NCBI RefSeq assembly: GCF_000218895.1
Contig: NC_015703.1
Span: 5,345,001-5,409,000 of the forward strand
Direction of reading: 5' to 3'
DNA: 64,000 bases
Source of the DNA: Runella slithyformis DSM 19594
Lineage (GTDB): Bacteria > Bacteroidota > Bacteroidia > Cytophagales > Spirosomataceae
How positions within the stretch are numbered: the stretch's first letter is position 1; each line of letters opens with the position of its first letter. Positions 8,012-17,629 of the stretch are shown here, piece after piece. A program made the position numbers and the translations under genes. Under the pieces are notes generated by a model that made no database searches, was not told the origin of the DNA, and saw only the letters and a list, made by a program, of their open reading frames with translations.

Positions 8012-9109
8012 ATGAGCAGAATCGCCATTTGGATTGTCAGTTTAATGCTCATGCTGCTATCTTTTGCCTGCAGTGACGCAGATGGCCTCAATACAAGCGC
8101 CTGGGAAAAAGAGCATTGCGATACTACCCAACGCCTCGACGCCTTCTCCATCCTTGATCTGGTACTCCCCTTTTCGCAAGCCGATACGCTCAAAGAAACG
8201 CTCACTTCCGTTCCTCAAATCTTTGTTACCGTCATCCAAAATGGGCAAATCCGACCTTGGAAAGCATTAACGGCCGCCTCTTTTCAGGACGCCCCTTATC
8301 AACTGAAACTCCCGGCGGACTCCCTGTTTTTGGATTCCCTTTCTAAGATCGAACTGGCCTATCTCTGGTCTCTGGCCGATCGGTACGATTATCCTTACAA
8401 TCGTTACGAGCCGCTTTTAAAAGCCGTCCGCGATTCTTTTTTAGTACGAAGAGATTCAATGATGCATGCCTATACACGTCAATTTCCCAACTATAAACTT
8501 CGCGTTCAGTCAGATTTGCGAGGCGTAGGCAAACAAAAACGCCACCTCGCCATGGGGAAGAGTGTTTCGCCTGTGTCTCAGCATCAATTCGGATTGGCTT
8601 CCGACATCGCTATTTTGCACCAAGGCAGGCAATTACAAAATATTAATTATTACAAAACATTTTTAGGACAGATAGGGAGCCAATATGCATTGACATGGGG
8701 CGGAAATTTTTTAGGCTTTGTGGACCCCAATCACGTTCAGTACTATTCCAATTCTGCTGAACTTTTACAAAAACTGCCGGCATTGCGTTTTGAATATGAA
8801 CCGTTTACCCTCTATTTCAAAAAGCGCGTGCAAGCCATGACGGCCGCCGGTAAGGCAGCCAAAGTAGAAGATACTAAAGCGCTGTTGGCAACCCTTCATG
8901 AATTACACAAAGGTCATGCCTGCGTGTGTGATACGTTGGCAGAGCGCCCAATGTCTATTTTTACGGACACTATTGCCTTGGAAGCACAGAAGGCGGGCTA
9001 TCAACCCAAACGCGACATTTTAGTCATCGGCGATCTCGACCGGCATACCACCGGATTGATCCATCCCTCCGGCGTTCAGAAAACGTTCAGATTAGGCGTT
9101 TGGCAATAG
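8012..9109 (+). CDS. Lipoprotein with M15-type peptidase domain
   Basis: 365 residues with a lipoprotein signal peptide (lipobox LSFAC, Cys20). The central domain has the M15 metallopeptidase signature SQHQFGLASD (His191, Asp198) and, after WGGNF, a third ligand in DPNHVQYY (His241). These are the zinc ligands of D-Ala-D-Ala carboxypeptidases and L-Ala-D-Glu endopeptidases that trim peptidoglycan. The N-terminal 150 and C-terminal about 90 residues are not recognised. The gene begins 33 bp after argC but is functionally unrelated. It runs convergently into the GH113-like gene with only 5 bp between stops. Confidence 0.75.
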   Translation: MSRIAIWIVSLMLMLLSFACSDADGLNTSAWEKEHCDTTQRLDAFSILDLVLPFSQADTLKETLTSVPQIFVTVIQNGQIRPWKALTAASFQDAPYQLKLPADSLFLDSLSKIELAYLWSLADRYDYPYNRYEPLLKAVRDSFLVRRDSMMHAYTRQFPNYKLRVQSDLRGVGKQKRHLAMGKSVSPVSQHQFGLASDIAILHQGRQLQNINYYKTFLGQIGSQYALTWGGNFLGFVDPNHVQYYSNSAELLQKLPALRFEYEPFTLYFKKRVQAMTAAGKAAKVEDTKALLATLHELHKGHACVCDTLAERPMSIFTDTIALEAQKAGYQPKRDILVIGDLDRHTTGLIHPSGVQKTFRLGVWQ

Positions 9110-9114
9110 TTTAT

Positions 9115-10122
9115 TTAGTTCTTTCCAAATTCTTCCCTCAGTACGTCTTCCGCGGGTTTTTCCTGGGGTGAGAACGCATCCCGATGAAAATTGCGCGGCT
9201 GATGCAGAAACCACTTCCACGCAAAAGCCCCCGCCAACCATTTTCGCGGCCAAACTTCCTTAAAAAAAGCCCGGTAGGCATCGGCCTGTAAGGCCGGGTT
9301 GTCGGTTTTATTGTCATTCGACTCCCAGGGTTTTTCAGTGGCAAAATCTACGCTTCTATAGCCGAATTCCGTAAACAAAATGGGCTTCTGCAGTTTGGCG
9401 GCGAATTCTTCCAATTCGTCCAGGTGCACCGTCCATCCTTTTTGCAATGCCTCCACCGAAGGATGCTTCTCCGACGAAAGCGGAAAATAGGCATCCACGC
9501 CGATATAGTCCAGATCGGCCCAAAAAGGATTACGCGGATAGTTATTCCAGTTGTCGGCGTAGGTCAAAGGACCTTTGTAAATCTCACGTACCTGCCGAAT
9601 CATCGAACGCCAAAACGGAGCCCGTTTGAAGGCAAAGTTGTCCATTTCGGTAGCAATGCAAAACAAATCGACCTTCATTGAATCTGCAATACGGGCGTTG
9701 GTGAGGATATAATCGCCAAAATCTTTTTCAAATGTCTGCCAATCAGCTTCAGTTTTGAGGTCAAAATCACCTGTATACATTCCCCTACCTACCCAAGCGT
9801 GCGGCTTTAGCATTACTTTTAGGCCGCTTTGATGCGCCAGCGCAATCGTTTTGGCCGTTCCTTCCTTGGTCTCACCCCACCACATTTTATTCATATTGAA
9901 ATAAAAGTGCGGTTCGCCTTCCCGGCAAAAACCATACGGGATCACCGCTACCCATTCTGCATTGACCTGTCGAATCGGCGTAAAGGCGGATGTATCAATT
10001 TCTTTCGAAGGTGCCACTAAGTTGATGCCCCTCATCTTCTGCCCCGAATACACCGGAGGAGACGGGCGCGAGCAGGCAGCAAACAGTAAACCTGTGCTCA
10101 AAAAAAATAGAATTGATCTCAT
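9115..10122 (-). CDS. GH113-like glycoside hydrolase lipoprotein
   Basis: 335 residues with a lipobox ending at Cys17 and a TIM-barrel glycosidase domain. Probable catalytic acids are Glu159 in CIATEMDN (end of strand 4) and Glu252 in LFTEFGY (strand 7), the pattern of clan GH-A. Overall sequence flavour (RGINLVAP, WVAVIPYGF, MLKPHAW) fits GH113, a family that includes beta-mannanases. The lipid anchor places it in the periplasm or on the surface. Substrate is inference. It lies 4 bp downstream of the next gene's stop (10127), suggesting one transcript with that gene. Confidence 0.78.
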   Translation of the reverse strand: MRSILFFLSTGLLFAACSRPSPPVYSGQKMRGINLVAPSKEIDTSAFTPIRQVNAEWVAVIPYGFCREGEPHFYFNMNKMWWGETKEGTAKTIALAHQSGLKVMLKPHAWVGRGMYTGDFDLKTEADWQTFEKDFGDYILTNARIADSMKVDLFCIATEMDNFAFKRAPFWRSMIRQVREIYKGPLTYADNWNNYPRNPFWADLDYIGVDAYFPLSSEKHPSVEALQKGWTVHLDELEEFAAKLQKPILFTEFGYRSVDFATEKPWESNDNKTDNPALQADAYRAFFKEVWPRKWLAGAFAWKWFLHQPRNFHRDAFSPQEKPAEDVLREEFGKN

Positions 10123-10126
10123 AAAA

Positions 10127-10795
10127 TTAAGGCGTTATTTTAATAAAATGCAGTAGCTTATCCCGATTGGCCGCCCAAAAGGCTTTTTTACTCGGTTTAT
10201 CGGACCAAAGCTCGGAAAATTGCGCATATCCGGTAAGTCTTATTTCGACCCCGTCCGTTTTGAAGCTTTTCAGGGTATAGAGTATCCGATACCCCAAAAA
10301 ACGGTTGTCAATTTCGATGGCTTTATCTGCCTTGGCCGTCAATACCTCCCTTTTTTCTCCAAAATCAATGACCCGGGGATTGATCACTTTACAGTATTGA
10401 ACAGCCGCTGTTTCTCCCATGAACTGGTATTGCTTTTCCCATTTTTCATCCCAATTGGTCTGCACTTTCACCTCAGCCAACTGTTGTGCAGAAGGCACCA
10501 GACTTTCAGTAAATGTAACCAACTGTCCCTTTACAACTTTGATGGTCCTGTTCAACGTTTCGTAACCAATAAAGCAGATGGCCAAGGTATGCGTGCCGGT
10601 AGGTACATTTTTAAGTTTAAACGTACCGTCGATTCCCGTTTCCGTGGCAAAGGTCGTATTGCTCAAAAATACACTCGCAAACGGAATGGGTTCATTGGTT
10701 TTACTGTCTTTTATCACCCCTGTCAACGTTTGGGCATGAGTGATAAAACTCGCTGCAAAGAGGGCTGCTACGTAAATCAGTACATTTTTCACCAT
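10127..10795 (-). CDS. Secreted protein with carboxypeptidase-like regulatory domain
   Basis: I chose ATG 10795, which begins a clean signal peptide (MVKNVLIYVAALFAASFI); a longer reading from 10879 adds an unlikely leader. The mature part opens with a CarboxypepD_reg-like beta-sandwich (TLTGVIKDSKTNEPIPFASV), the domain usually found at the front of TonB receptors. Here it is followed by about 120 residues without a receptor barrel. About 222 residues in total. The family occurs as stand-alone periplasmic proteins in Bacteroidetes with unknown role. It is upstream of the GH113-like gene. Confidence 0.7.
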   Translation of the reverse strand: MVKNVLIYVAALFAASFITHAQTLTGVIKDSKTNEPIPFASVFLSNTTFATETGIDGTFKLKNVPTGTHTLAICFIGYETLNRTIKVVKGQLVTFTESLVPSAQQLAEVKVQTNWDEKWEKQYQFMGETAAVQYCKVINPRVIDFGEKREVLTAKADKAIEIDNRFLGYRILYTLKSFKTDGVEIRLTGYAQFSELWSDKPSKKAFWAANRDKLLHFIKITP

Positions 10796-10990
10796 CAAAT
10801 TACAGCGGTTTAGAGGCACAAGGGTTAAACTGTTCCTAAAAGTACAAAAAATCCCTTCAAGTTGCCGCCGGCCATTCAAAGGTTTGAAAAAGCGCCCTCT
10901 TTTACCCGAGATTTAGCTATGTGTTGATGCATGGGGAGCGTTGAATTACCTCAAAAAAGTGGATTTACATAAAAACAATCCTGAAAACGC

Positions 10991-11018
10991 AAAAAGCCAC
11001 CCTTTCGGGCAGCTTTTT
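10991..11018 (-). terminator. Intrinsic terminator of rpoD
   Basis: Stem arms 10991-10997 and 11012-11018 pair AAAAAGC with GCTTTTT. An inner CCC/GGG pairing sits around TTTC. It lies 34 bp after the rpoD stop. Confidence 0.6.
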
Positions 11019-11051
11019 ATTATTTTGTTTGTCATTCCGAAGAAATCTAAT

Positions 11052-11915
11052 CTATCCCAAATACGTCTTCAACGCTTTGCTGCGTGAGGTATGACGTAAT
11101 CGACGAATGGCTTTTTCCTTAATCTGGCGTACACGCTCGCGGGTAAGGTTAAACTTCTCCCCGATTTCTTCCAGCGTCATGGGATGCTCTCCGTTCAGTC
11201 CAAAGTAAAGGGCAATGACGTCTGATTCGCGCTGGGTAAGGGTAGAGAGTGCACGGGCTACTTCCTTGCGAAGTGAATCGTTGATCAGCCCTTGGTCAGG
11301 CTTCTCCTCCATGTCATTTTCCAACACGTCCAACAGACTGTTTTCTTCCCCCTGCACGAAAGGCGCATCCATCGATACGTGACGGCCTGATATTTTGAGC
11401 GTATCCACCACTTCATTGGCGGAGATATCCAATACCTCGGCCAATTCTTCGGGAGAAGGCTCACGTTCGAATTTTTGTTCGAGATCCGAAAATGTTTTTG
11501 ATATCTTATTGAGAGACCCTACGCGGTTGAGCGGAAGGCGCACAATACGGGACTGCTCGGCCAATGCCTGCAAAATGGATTGACGAATCCACCATACGGC
11601 ATAGGAGATAAACTTAAAACCGCGGGTTTCATCAAAACGCTGAGCGGCTTTGATCAATCCTAAGTTTCCTTCATTGATAAGGTCACCAAGCGATAATCCT
11701 TGGTTTTGGTATTGTTTAGCCACGGAGACCACAAAGCGTAAATTTGCTTTGGTCAATCTCTCCAATGCCTGTTGATCACCTTCCCGAATTCTTTGCGCCA
11801 AAGTCACCTCCTCGTCGGGAGTCAGCAAATCTACCTTACCAATTTCCTGTAAATACTTATCAAGCGATTGGCTTTCTCGGTTGGTAATCTGCTTACTGAT
11901 TTTTAGCTGTCTCAT
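11052..11915 (-). CDS. rpoD: RNA polymerase primary sigma factor (RpoD/SigA)
   Basis: 287 residues, the short form typical of Bacteroidetes primary sigma, lacking the long region 1.1 and the non-conserved insert. Region 1.2 starts near [10 protein letters not shown]. Region 2 contains [17 protein letters not shown] and the -10 recognition YAVWWIRQ. Region 3 follows, and region 4 ends with [18 protein letters not shown] for -35 element binding. Sigma factors of this group read TTTG/TAnnTTTG promoters, in line with those seen elsewhere in the window. It lies downstream of pnp on the same strand, with a 200-bp gap. Confidence 0.97.
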   Translation of the reverse strand: MRQLKISKQITNRESQSLDKYLQEIGKVDLLTPDEEVTLAQRIREGDQQALERLTKANLRFVVSVAKQYQNQGLSLGDLINEGNLGLIKAAQRFDETRGFKFISYAVWWIRQSILQALAEQSRIVRLPLNRVGSLNKISKTFSDLEQKFEREPSPEELAEVLDISANEVVDTLKISGRHVSMDAPFVQGEENSLLDVLENDMEEKPDQGLINDSLRKEVARALSTLTQRESDVIALYFGLNGEHPMTLEEIGEKFNLTRERVRQIKEKAIRRLRHTSRSKALKTYLG

Positions 11916-12115
11916 TGTATAAACTTTGGTGCTGTCTTAGTACTATTTGGTAACGAAAAAAGAGAGTCAAAAGTTGATTTTCTTTTCAACTTTAAGTTAA
12001 AAAACCTAAAATCTACTGATTTTCTTGGATTTTTAGTAAAAAATATTAAAAAGGGCCAATCTATGCTTAAAACCAAAACAGTTTCTTACCACTTTCGGCC
12101 CTTTTTGATATCTTT

Positions 12116-14347
12116 TTAGCGACGATTATCGTCTCTGCGACGCTCCCCGCCTCTATCTCCGCCACGGTCACGATCCCGGCGGTCGCCGCGATCTTCACGG
12201 GGGGCTTTTTCTACATATCCTTCCGGTTTGGGCAACAATACTTTCCGAGAAAGGCGATATTTTCCCGTTTTTTTGTCGTGTTCTACCAATTTAACCTGAA
12301 TCTCTTCACCGATTTGCAGTACGCCGTCCATGGCTTCCAAACGTTCCCAGGTGATTTCAGAAATGTGCAGTAACCCATCTTTGCCGGGCATGAATTCAAC
12401 GAACGCGCCAAACGGTTGGATCGTTTTCACAACTCCTGTATACACTTCGTTCACTTCCGGAATGGCTACAATTCCTTTGATGCGTTTTACTGCAATATCC
12501 ATGCTGTTTCCGTTGGTCGCAAAAATACTTACATAGCCTGCACCGTCACGCTCTTCAATGGTAACGGTAGCTCCGGATACGCGTTGTATCTCCTGAACCA
12601 CTTTACCGCCCGGCCCGATCACTGCGCCGATTTGCTCTTGGGCAATTTGGATCACCACGGCACGAGGGGCATGCGGCTTAAGGTCTTCACGACTCTCTAC
12701 GATGGCTTTTCTCATTTCGCCCAAAATGTGCAAACGTCCGCGACGTGCCTGCTCAAGGGCCTCGGCCAATACCTCATACGAAAGACCGTCTACCTTCAGG
12801 TCCATCTGACAGGCTGTGATTCCTTCTTCGGTACCGGTCACTTTAAAGTCCATGTCTCCCAGGTGATCTTCATCCCCCAAGATATCGGAAAGCACAGCAT
12901 ATTTACCGGAATTATCTGTGATCAATCCCATCGCAATCCCTGCTACGGGCGCTTTGATCTTTATCCCGGCATCCATCAGCGCAAGGGTTCCTGCACAAAC
13001 GGTCGCCATGGATGAAGAACCGTTTGATTCTAAAATATCGGAAACGATACGAATCGTGTACGGATTTTCATCATCGGGAGGCAATACTTTTTTCAACGAG
13101 CGGTGTGCCAAATTACCGTGTCCGACTTCACGACGTCCCGGTCCGCGGTTGGGCTTTACTTCACCCGTTGAAAAACCGGGAAAGTTATAGTGGAGCATAA
13201 AACGGCTGTAGCCATAATACATGGTTGTATCAATGATCTGCTCATCCATTTTAGTACCCAATGTCACGGTTGTCAGTGACTGAGTTTCGCCACGGGTAAA
13301 CAAGGCCGATCCGTGTGGAGAAGGCAACAAATCAACCTCACACATGATCGGACGAATCTGATCGAGGGCACGTCCGTCTAAACGGCTGCGCTCGTCCAGG
13401 ACCAACCGGCGCGATGCTTCCCACTCATAATCATGGTAGTAGCGCTTGATGAGCCCTACTTTTGCATCATATGTATCAGGGTTTTCGGCTTTATATTGCT
13501 CCAAAAATTCAGTGATCACCGCCTTAAATCCGTCTTTACGCAACTGCTTATTGGCACTGCCCTGACGCGCTACGGCGTATATTTTGTCGTAAGTGGCTTC
13601 ACGTACTTTTTGACGAAGTTCCTCGTCATGCACTACGTATTCGAACGTGCGTTTTTCGGTCTTGCCGGCTTCCGCTTCGAGTTCTTTTTGAACTGCACAC
13701 TGTAATTTAATGACTTCGTGGGCGGCTTTGATGGCTTCAATGACTTCCAGCTCTGAGGCTTCGTTCATTTCACCTTCTACCATGCAAATGTCTTTGGCAG
13801 AACCCGCAACGATAAGGTCTAATTTAGCCCCTTTCAATTGCGATGAAAGAGGGTTAATGACGTATTCGCCATTGATCTTAGCCACCCGAACTTCTGAGAT
13901 AGGGCCATTGAAAGGCACATCCGTCAGCATCAGGGCCGACGATGCCGCCAAGGCCGCCAGGGCGTCGGGCAACACTTCGGCATCGGCCGAAATTAAAAAC
14001 ACGTTTACCTGCGTATCGGCGTAGAAATCGTCGGGAAACATCGGACGAAGCGCACGGTCAACCAAACGGCTGACCAATACTTCATGATCCGACAATTTGC
14101 CTTCACGCTTCTGAAAGCTCCCGGGAATTCGTCCCGCTGATGCGAATTTTTCTTGGTAGTCAACCGACAGCGGCAGAAAATCAGTGCCGGGTCGGGCATC
14201 GGGATTGGAAACAACCGTAGCAAGCAACATAGTGTTGCCCATACGCACAACAACAGACCCATGGGCCTGTCTGGCTAGTTTCCCCGTCTCGATTGTGATG
14301 GTGCGACCATCAGGAAGTGTAATGGTCTTTGTGATGATGTTAAACAT
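12116..14347 (-). CDS. pnp: Polyribonucleotide nucleotidyltransferase (PNPase)
   Basis: 743 residues with the full PNPase plan: two RNase PH-like domains separated by an alpha-helical linker, a KH domain ([16 protein letters not shown]) and an S1 domain ([20 protein letters not shown]). It ends in a basic, low-complexity tail rich in Arg, Asp and Gly (about the last 30 residues). That tail may add RNA binding. The trimeric enzyme degrades RNA 3' to 5' by phosphorolysis. The rpsO-pnp gene order, classic across bacteria, is kept: rpsO lies 230 bp upstream on the same strand. Confidence 0.97.
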   Translation of the reverse strand: MFNIITKTITLPDGRTITIETGKLARQAHGSVVVRMGNTMLLATVVSNPDARPGTDFLPLSVDYQEKFASAGRIPGSFQKREGKLSDHEVLVSRLVDRALRPMFPDDFYADTQVNVFLISADAEVLPDALAALAASSALMLTDVPFNGPISEVRVAKINGEYVINPLSSQLKGAKLDLIVAGSAKDICMVEGEMNEASELEVIEAIKAAHEVIKLQCAVQKELEAEAGKTEKRTFEYVVHDEELRQKVREATYDKIYAVARQGSANKQLRKDGFKAVITEFLEQYKAENPDTYDAKVGLIKRYYHDYEWEASRRLVLDERSRLDGRALDQIRPIMCEVDLLPSPHGSALFTRGETQSLTTVTLGTKMDEQIIDTTMYYGYSRFMLHYNFPGFSTGEVKPNRGPGRREVGHGNLAHRSLKKVLPPDDENPYTIRIVSDILESNGSSSMATVCAGTLALMDAGIKIKAPVAGIAMGLITDNSGKYAVLSDILGDEDHLGDMDFKVTGTEEGITACQMDLKVDGLSYEVLAEALEQARRGRLHILGEMRKAIVESREDLKPHAPRAVVIQIAQEQIGAVIGPGGKVVQEIQRVSGATVTIEERDGAGYVSIFATNGNSMDIAVKRIKGIVAIPEVNEVYTGVVKTIQPFGAFVEFMPGKDGLLHISEITWERLEAMDGVLQIGEEIQVKLVEHDKKTGKYRLSRKVLLPKPEGYVEKAPREDRGDRRDRDRGGDRGGERRRDDNRR

Positions 14348-14529
14348 GAAAGAAGAATTAAAACCGCTTTGTGCCTGCGCTTCCGCTAAGACTGTTATTT
14401 CTGTTATCTATTAAATGTGAATCGAATGACACGTTTACATTTAACTTCTTTATAAAGACAACAACGCAAGCTATTTATTGAATAAACCGCAAAATTTTTG
14501 TACTTAATTTTAAAAGGGAGAGAAATGAC

Positions 14530-14564
14530 AAACAGGGAATTCAAATGAATGAAATTCCCTGTTT
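14530..14564 (-). terminator. Terminator-like hairpin after rpsO
   Basis: A perfect 12-bp stem pairs 14530-14541 with 14553-14564 around an 11-nt loop, 12 bp beyond the rpsO stop. The T-run on the minus strand is weak, so it may be a partial terminator or the processing and stability hairpin that often separates rpsO from pnp. Confidence 0.6.
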
Positions 14565-14576
14565 GAGCGTATCGCG

Positions 14577-14846
14577 TTACTTTCTGATGTTCAGTTCAGC
14601 GATGATAGAACGATAACGACCGATTTCAGTTCTTTGAAGATAATTCAGCAATCGTCTGCGTTTACCTACCAATTTCAGAAGACCGAGACGAGTGGCACTG
14701 TCGTGTTTGTGCTGCTTCAAGTGCTCGGTCAAGTGGTTGATACGGTGTGTAAATAATGCAATTTGTGATTCCGGAGAACCCGTATCGCTTTCAGACTTGC
14801 CATACTTTTGAAACAAGTCTTTTTTCACTTCCGATGTTAAATACAT
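14577..14846 (-). CDS. rpsO: 30S ribosomal protein S15
   Basis: 89 residues, the exact usual length. It has the S15 core [21 protein letters not shown] and the [22 protein letters not shown]-type region with [11 protein letters not shown]. It binds 16S rRNA helix 22 early in small-subunit assembly. A -7-like element TAACTTTG occurs on the minus strand at 14904-14897, without a clear -33. Confidence 0.98.
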   Translation of the reverse strand: MYLTSEVKKDLFQKYGKSESDTGSPESQIALFTHRINHLTEHLKQHKHDSATRLGLLKLVGKRRRLLNYLQRTEIGRYRSIIAELNIRK

Positions 14847-14909
14847 GATTGTAACCTCAGATTAATTTAGATGGAACATATATACAAAAACGGCTGCAAA
14901 GTTAGGAAA

Positions 14910-16415
14910 TTAGTTTGAATAAACAGCTTTGTCACCGCGCCATTTTTTCAAAACACCACTTTGTCGCCATTTTTTGGACATTCGCTCCCACCAGATCACA
15001 TACACATCACGGTCAAACAGGCGGGAATCTTTTAAGGCACGGTCGGCAAAATACATTCCGACCAGTATCAGGAGTGAATTGGAAAACCAGGCCCCGATCG
15101 GAACCGCGACCAATCCGTCCTTTGCCCACTTGTCGCCTTGCAGGGTAAGTACGTAGGAGAGAATAAAAAACAGGACCGACACCAATACGGGAATTCCGAA
15201 TCCCCCTTTTTTTATAATAGCCCCTAAAGGAGCACCCAACAGGAACATCACAAAACACGAAACCGCCTGCGTATATTTGTGGTGCATTTCCAGATCATAG
15301 CGGTACCAGGTTTTCCCTTTCTCCGTCAAATACGTTTTGTTGCTCTGGGCGTATGACTTTACGTTCTGTGCCTGATTGAGTGCACTCGCTATGACCTGTT
15401 CTTTTTCGGAAGGCAATACAATGGGTTTCTTTTTAAGCAGCGAATCCACCCATTTCCCGTATTTCGGAGCCGACTGCTTCGGCAGGGTTTCGGCTCGAAA
15501 AGCATAGCTGAAATATTGTTTTGACTGTGGAAAGAGCCCTTCTTTCGTTTTACGGTATTCTTTTTTCAGTGAATCGGCCACTTTCCGCAACTCTTTGGCA
15601 TCCTTCATATACTCATGGTACTGAAATTGATTTTCATCGGTACGCTTGAGGCCAAACGATTCAAGGCTCACAACCATTTTGTAATGATCAAAAGCAGAGC
15701 GGGTAAATTGACGACTTTCATTGACCGTGTAAGTGCCGGACCCCGTCTGACCATTTTCGGAATACTGATTTCCTTTATATAATTCAAAGACCAGGTAACT
15801 TTGGTTGTTGATGGTAAACATCTGCCCCGAGTCTGCCAGTGTTACCTCGCGGTTCCCGGCATTATAATCACTCGTTGGATGTCGATAAATGACCAGACCT
15901 TTCAGGCTTTTTTGATCAGGATATTTTTTATCCACTTTAATATTGTACCCGGGCAAATCATTGTAGAAGATCCCCTCTTTGATATTGAGGGTAGCTTTAG
16001 CCGTTTTGATATCATACAAAAGGCTGTACCCTTTCAGATTAGCCCAGGGGGCTACCTCATTGTTGTACCAAAAAGAGAATATAGTAATCATAGCCACCAT
16101 CACCATGACTGAGCGCATGGCACGCCACGTAGAAATTCCGGCACTTTTGATGGCGGTCAATTCAAAAAACTCTCCCAAGTTACCAAAGGTCATCAGTGAC
16201 GAAAGCAAAACCGCCAAGGGGAGGGCTACCGGAATGGTAATGAGGCTGAAAAAGCTGAGGAGTTTAACATAATTTAAGAAATCGATGTCCTTTCCCACGA
16301 GTTCATTCAGATATTGCGAGATCAATCGCATTAAAAAAATAAACACTACGATGCACAACGTCAACACAAACGGCCCTAAAAATGACCGCAGCACCAATTT
16401 ATCGATTTTTTTCAT
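14910..16415 (-). CDS. LptF/LptG-family lipopolysaccharide export permease
   Basis: 501 residues of the YjgP/YjgQ family. Three transmembrane helices occupy the N-terminal 110 residues, followed by a periplasmic beta-jellyroll domain (about 130-380) and three more helices (about 385-480). LptF and LptG form the membrane core of LptB2FG, which pulls lipopolysaccharide from the inner membrane to the Lpt bridge. The N-terminal LDKLVLRSFLGPF pattern is typical. Which of the two subunits it is cannot be decided. It is 10 bp downstream of the START-like gene, so they are one operon. Confidence 0.88.
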   Translation of the reverse strand: MKKIDKLVLRSFLGPFVLTLCIVVFIFLMRLISQYLNELVGKDIDFLNYVKLLSFFSLITIPVALPLAVLLSSLMTFGNLGEFFELTAIKSAGISTWRAMRSVMVMVAMITIFSFWYNNEVAPWANLKGYSLLYDIKTAKATLNIKEGIFYNDLPGYNIKVDKKYPDQKSLKGLVIYRHPTSDYNAGNREVTLADSGQMFTINNQSYLVFELYKGNQYSENGQTGSGTYTVNESRQFTRSAFDHYKMVVSLESFGLKRTDENQFQYHEYMKDAKELRKVADSLKKEYRKTKEGLFPQSKQYFSYAFRAETLPKQSAPKYGKWVDSLLKKKPIVLPSEKEQVIASALNQAQNVKSYAQSNKTYLTEKGKTWYRYDLEMHHKYTQAVSCFVMFLLGAPLGAIIKKGGFGIPVLVSVLFFILSYVLTLQGDKWAKDGLVAVPIGAWFSNSLLILVGMYFADRALKDSRLFDRDVYVIWWERMSKKWRQSGVLKKWRGDKAVYSN

Positions 16416-16425
16416 TCGTATTCCG

Positions 16426-16818
16426 TCAACTTCCCACGATTTCTTTGAGACTCTCTATTAAACCGTCCCAAAGGTCTTTTAGTTCTTCCACATCGGCATT
16501 GATGGAGTAGTCAGTAATGCGCAGATAGGTCGAGCCGGTCAGGTCACTTACATCAATTTTAAACTCAATATAATTGTTATCACGGTTATTTTCGCTCGTA
16601 TTCATAAACTCAAACTTCACGCTTTTATTGAGACGGAGGGAGCTTTGCTCGGCAATGTGGCTTTCTTTATCCCATATAAAATCAAATGTATGATCGGGTT
16701 TGGTATTGACTTTATCACAAAACCATTCTGACAGGCCCGAGGCCGAACTAATGTAAGGGAAAAGCATCTTTGGCGAAGCCCTTAGTTCATATTCATTCGA
16801 GTATTTGAACTTTTGCAT
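16426..16818 (-). CDS. START-like (SRPBCC-fold) protein
   Basis: 130 residues with the START-like pattern found in Bacteroidetes: N-terminal YSNEYELRASPKMLFPYIS, SGLSEWFCDKV and a C-terminal amphipathic helix. The fold makes a hydrophobic cavity for lipids or other small ligands. It precedes the LptF/LptG-family permease with a 10-bp gap, an arrangement that hints at a role linked to envelope lipid handling. No biochemical role is known to me. Confidence 0.8.
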   Translation of the reverse strand: MQKFKYSNEYELRASPKMLFPYISSASGLSEWFCDKVNTKPDHTFDFIWDKESHIAEQSSLRLNKSVKFEFMNTSENNRDNNYIEFKIDVSDLTGSTYLRITDYSINADVEELKDLWDGLIESLKEIVGS

Positions 16819-16993
16819 AGTGTTTGACTTGTTTAATGTTTAAAAAAGGTCGGTTGATTTGCTCGGGTAAGGTAATGCGCATTTTTTTCGCCTCAAATCT
16901 TCATTTTTACTTTCAATACCAAATTATATACTCCCGCTAAGTATCTCAACGGCAGCGGCAAAATAGAAACTTCCTGTAATTATTCAAAATCTG

Positions 16994-17025
16994 TTTGTGT
17001 AATAAAATTTTTTCTTCTACTTTTG
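16994..17025 (+). promoter_or_regulatory. Promoter of the tRNA gene
   Basis: TTTG at 16994-16997 and TACTTTTG at 17018-17025 are 20 nt apart, matching the Bacteroidetes consensus. Transcription should start near 17032, about 9 nt before the mature tRNA end. Confidence 0.7.
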
Positions 17026-17040
17026 CCCCACCAAAAAGAT

Positions 17041-17114
17041 GGCGGGGTAGCTCAGATGGTTAGAGCGTAGGATTCATAACCCTAAGGTCGGCAGTTCGAT
17101 CCTGCTCCCCGCTA
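17041..17114 (+). tRNA. tRNA with anticodon CAT, probably elongator tRNA-Met
   Basis: A full cloverleaf can be drawn: acceptor GGCGGGG with CCCCGCT (G1-U72 wobble), D arm GCTC/GAGC, anticodon loop TTCATAA, T loop TTCGATC and discriminator A at 17114. The CCA end is not encoded. The last base pair of the anticodon stem reads A-C. CAT anticodons are shared by elongator Met, initiator Met and lysidine-modified Ile2. The acceptor rules out a typical C1-A72 initiator. Elongator Met is favoured over Ile2 but not proven. Confidence 0.93.
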
Positions 17115-17150
17115 CACAAAGAAACCCACATCAGTGGGTTTTTTTGTGTA
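17113..17150 (+). terminator. Intrinsic terminator after the tRNA
   Basis: Nested stems pair TACACAAA (17113-17120) with the T-rich arm ending at 17150, and AAACCCAC with GTGGGTTT around the loop ATCA (17130-17133). A run of T follows the inner stem. Confidence 0.88.
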
Positions 17151-17227
17151 GAAAATATACCATTTCTTTGAATTTTAAGATTAGTATTTCTAAGTTAGCA
17201 TTCGGTAAAGCATGGTATACGGTTGGT

Positions 17228-17614
17228 ATGAAGGTGTTAATGCTCTTCTTTTTACTCTTTCTCTGCTCCCGCATTTCGTTGCGGGCTGAAAAAATCGGTG
17301 TACCCACTTTCCGTTTCTCTGGGGTAAAAACTACTGCATTTCCAAAGTTACATACTGATTATGAATACTTTAAAGTATACCCCAACCCGGCAGAGGAATT
17401 ATTAACCGTCGAAATCAGCATGAAACTTCCCGCTCATATATCAATCACGATGCTGAATTCAACAGGAGAAATTATCAGAGTACTTGCAAAGGATCTTTTT
17501 CCGTCGGGAAAACATATTTTGGAAACCACATTAAACAATGTCCCGGCCGGTACGTATGCGATACGCTACGAAAAAGGAGACAAAGTGCAGATTCGGAAAG
17601 TAGTGATCAAATAA
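17228..17614 (+). CDS. Small secreted protein consisting mainly of a type IX sorting domain
   Basis: From ATG 17228 the 128 residues comprise a signal peptide (MKVLMLFFLLFLCSRI), a linker of about 25 residues and then an 80-residue Por-type C-terminal sorting domain. The domain opens at FKVYPNPAEELLTVEI and ends in the expected AGTYAIRYEKG...VQIRKVVIK pattern. Such domains direct cargo through the type IX system to the surface. Here there is almost no cargo. The stop is 15 bp from the inverted repeat of the IS4 element, but the reading frame ends normally. An upstream start at 17144 overlaps the tRNA terminator and is unlikely. Confidence 0.72.
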   Translation: MKVLMLFFLLFLCSRISLRAEKIGVPTFRFSGVKTTAFPKLHTDYEYFKVYPNPAEELLTVEISMKLPAHISITMLNSTGEIIRVLAKDLFPSGKHILETTLNNVPAGTYAIRYEKGDKVQIRKVVIK

Positions 17615-17629
17615 TTTTTAAAATGTCCC

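Noticed and set aside
12048-12106. Inverted repeat AAAAAGGGCC / GGCCCTTTTT beyond the pnp stop
   Set aside because: The loop is 39 nt, so it is a weak terminator candidate. It may still end pnp transcription but I did not list it.
12416-13015. 199-codon open frame antisense to pnp
   Set aside because: It overlaps conserved PNPase coding sequence; the frame is a by-product of codon usage.
17144-17227. Longer start for the sorting-domain protein
   Set aside because: It begins inside the tRNA terminator and would bury the signal peptide; ATG 17228 gives a normal signal sequence.
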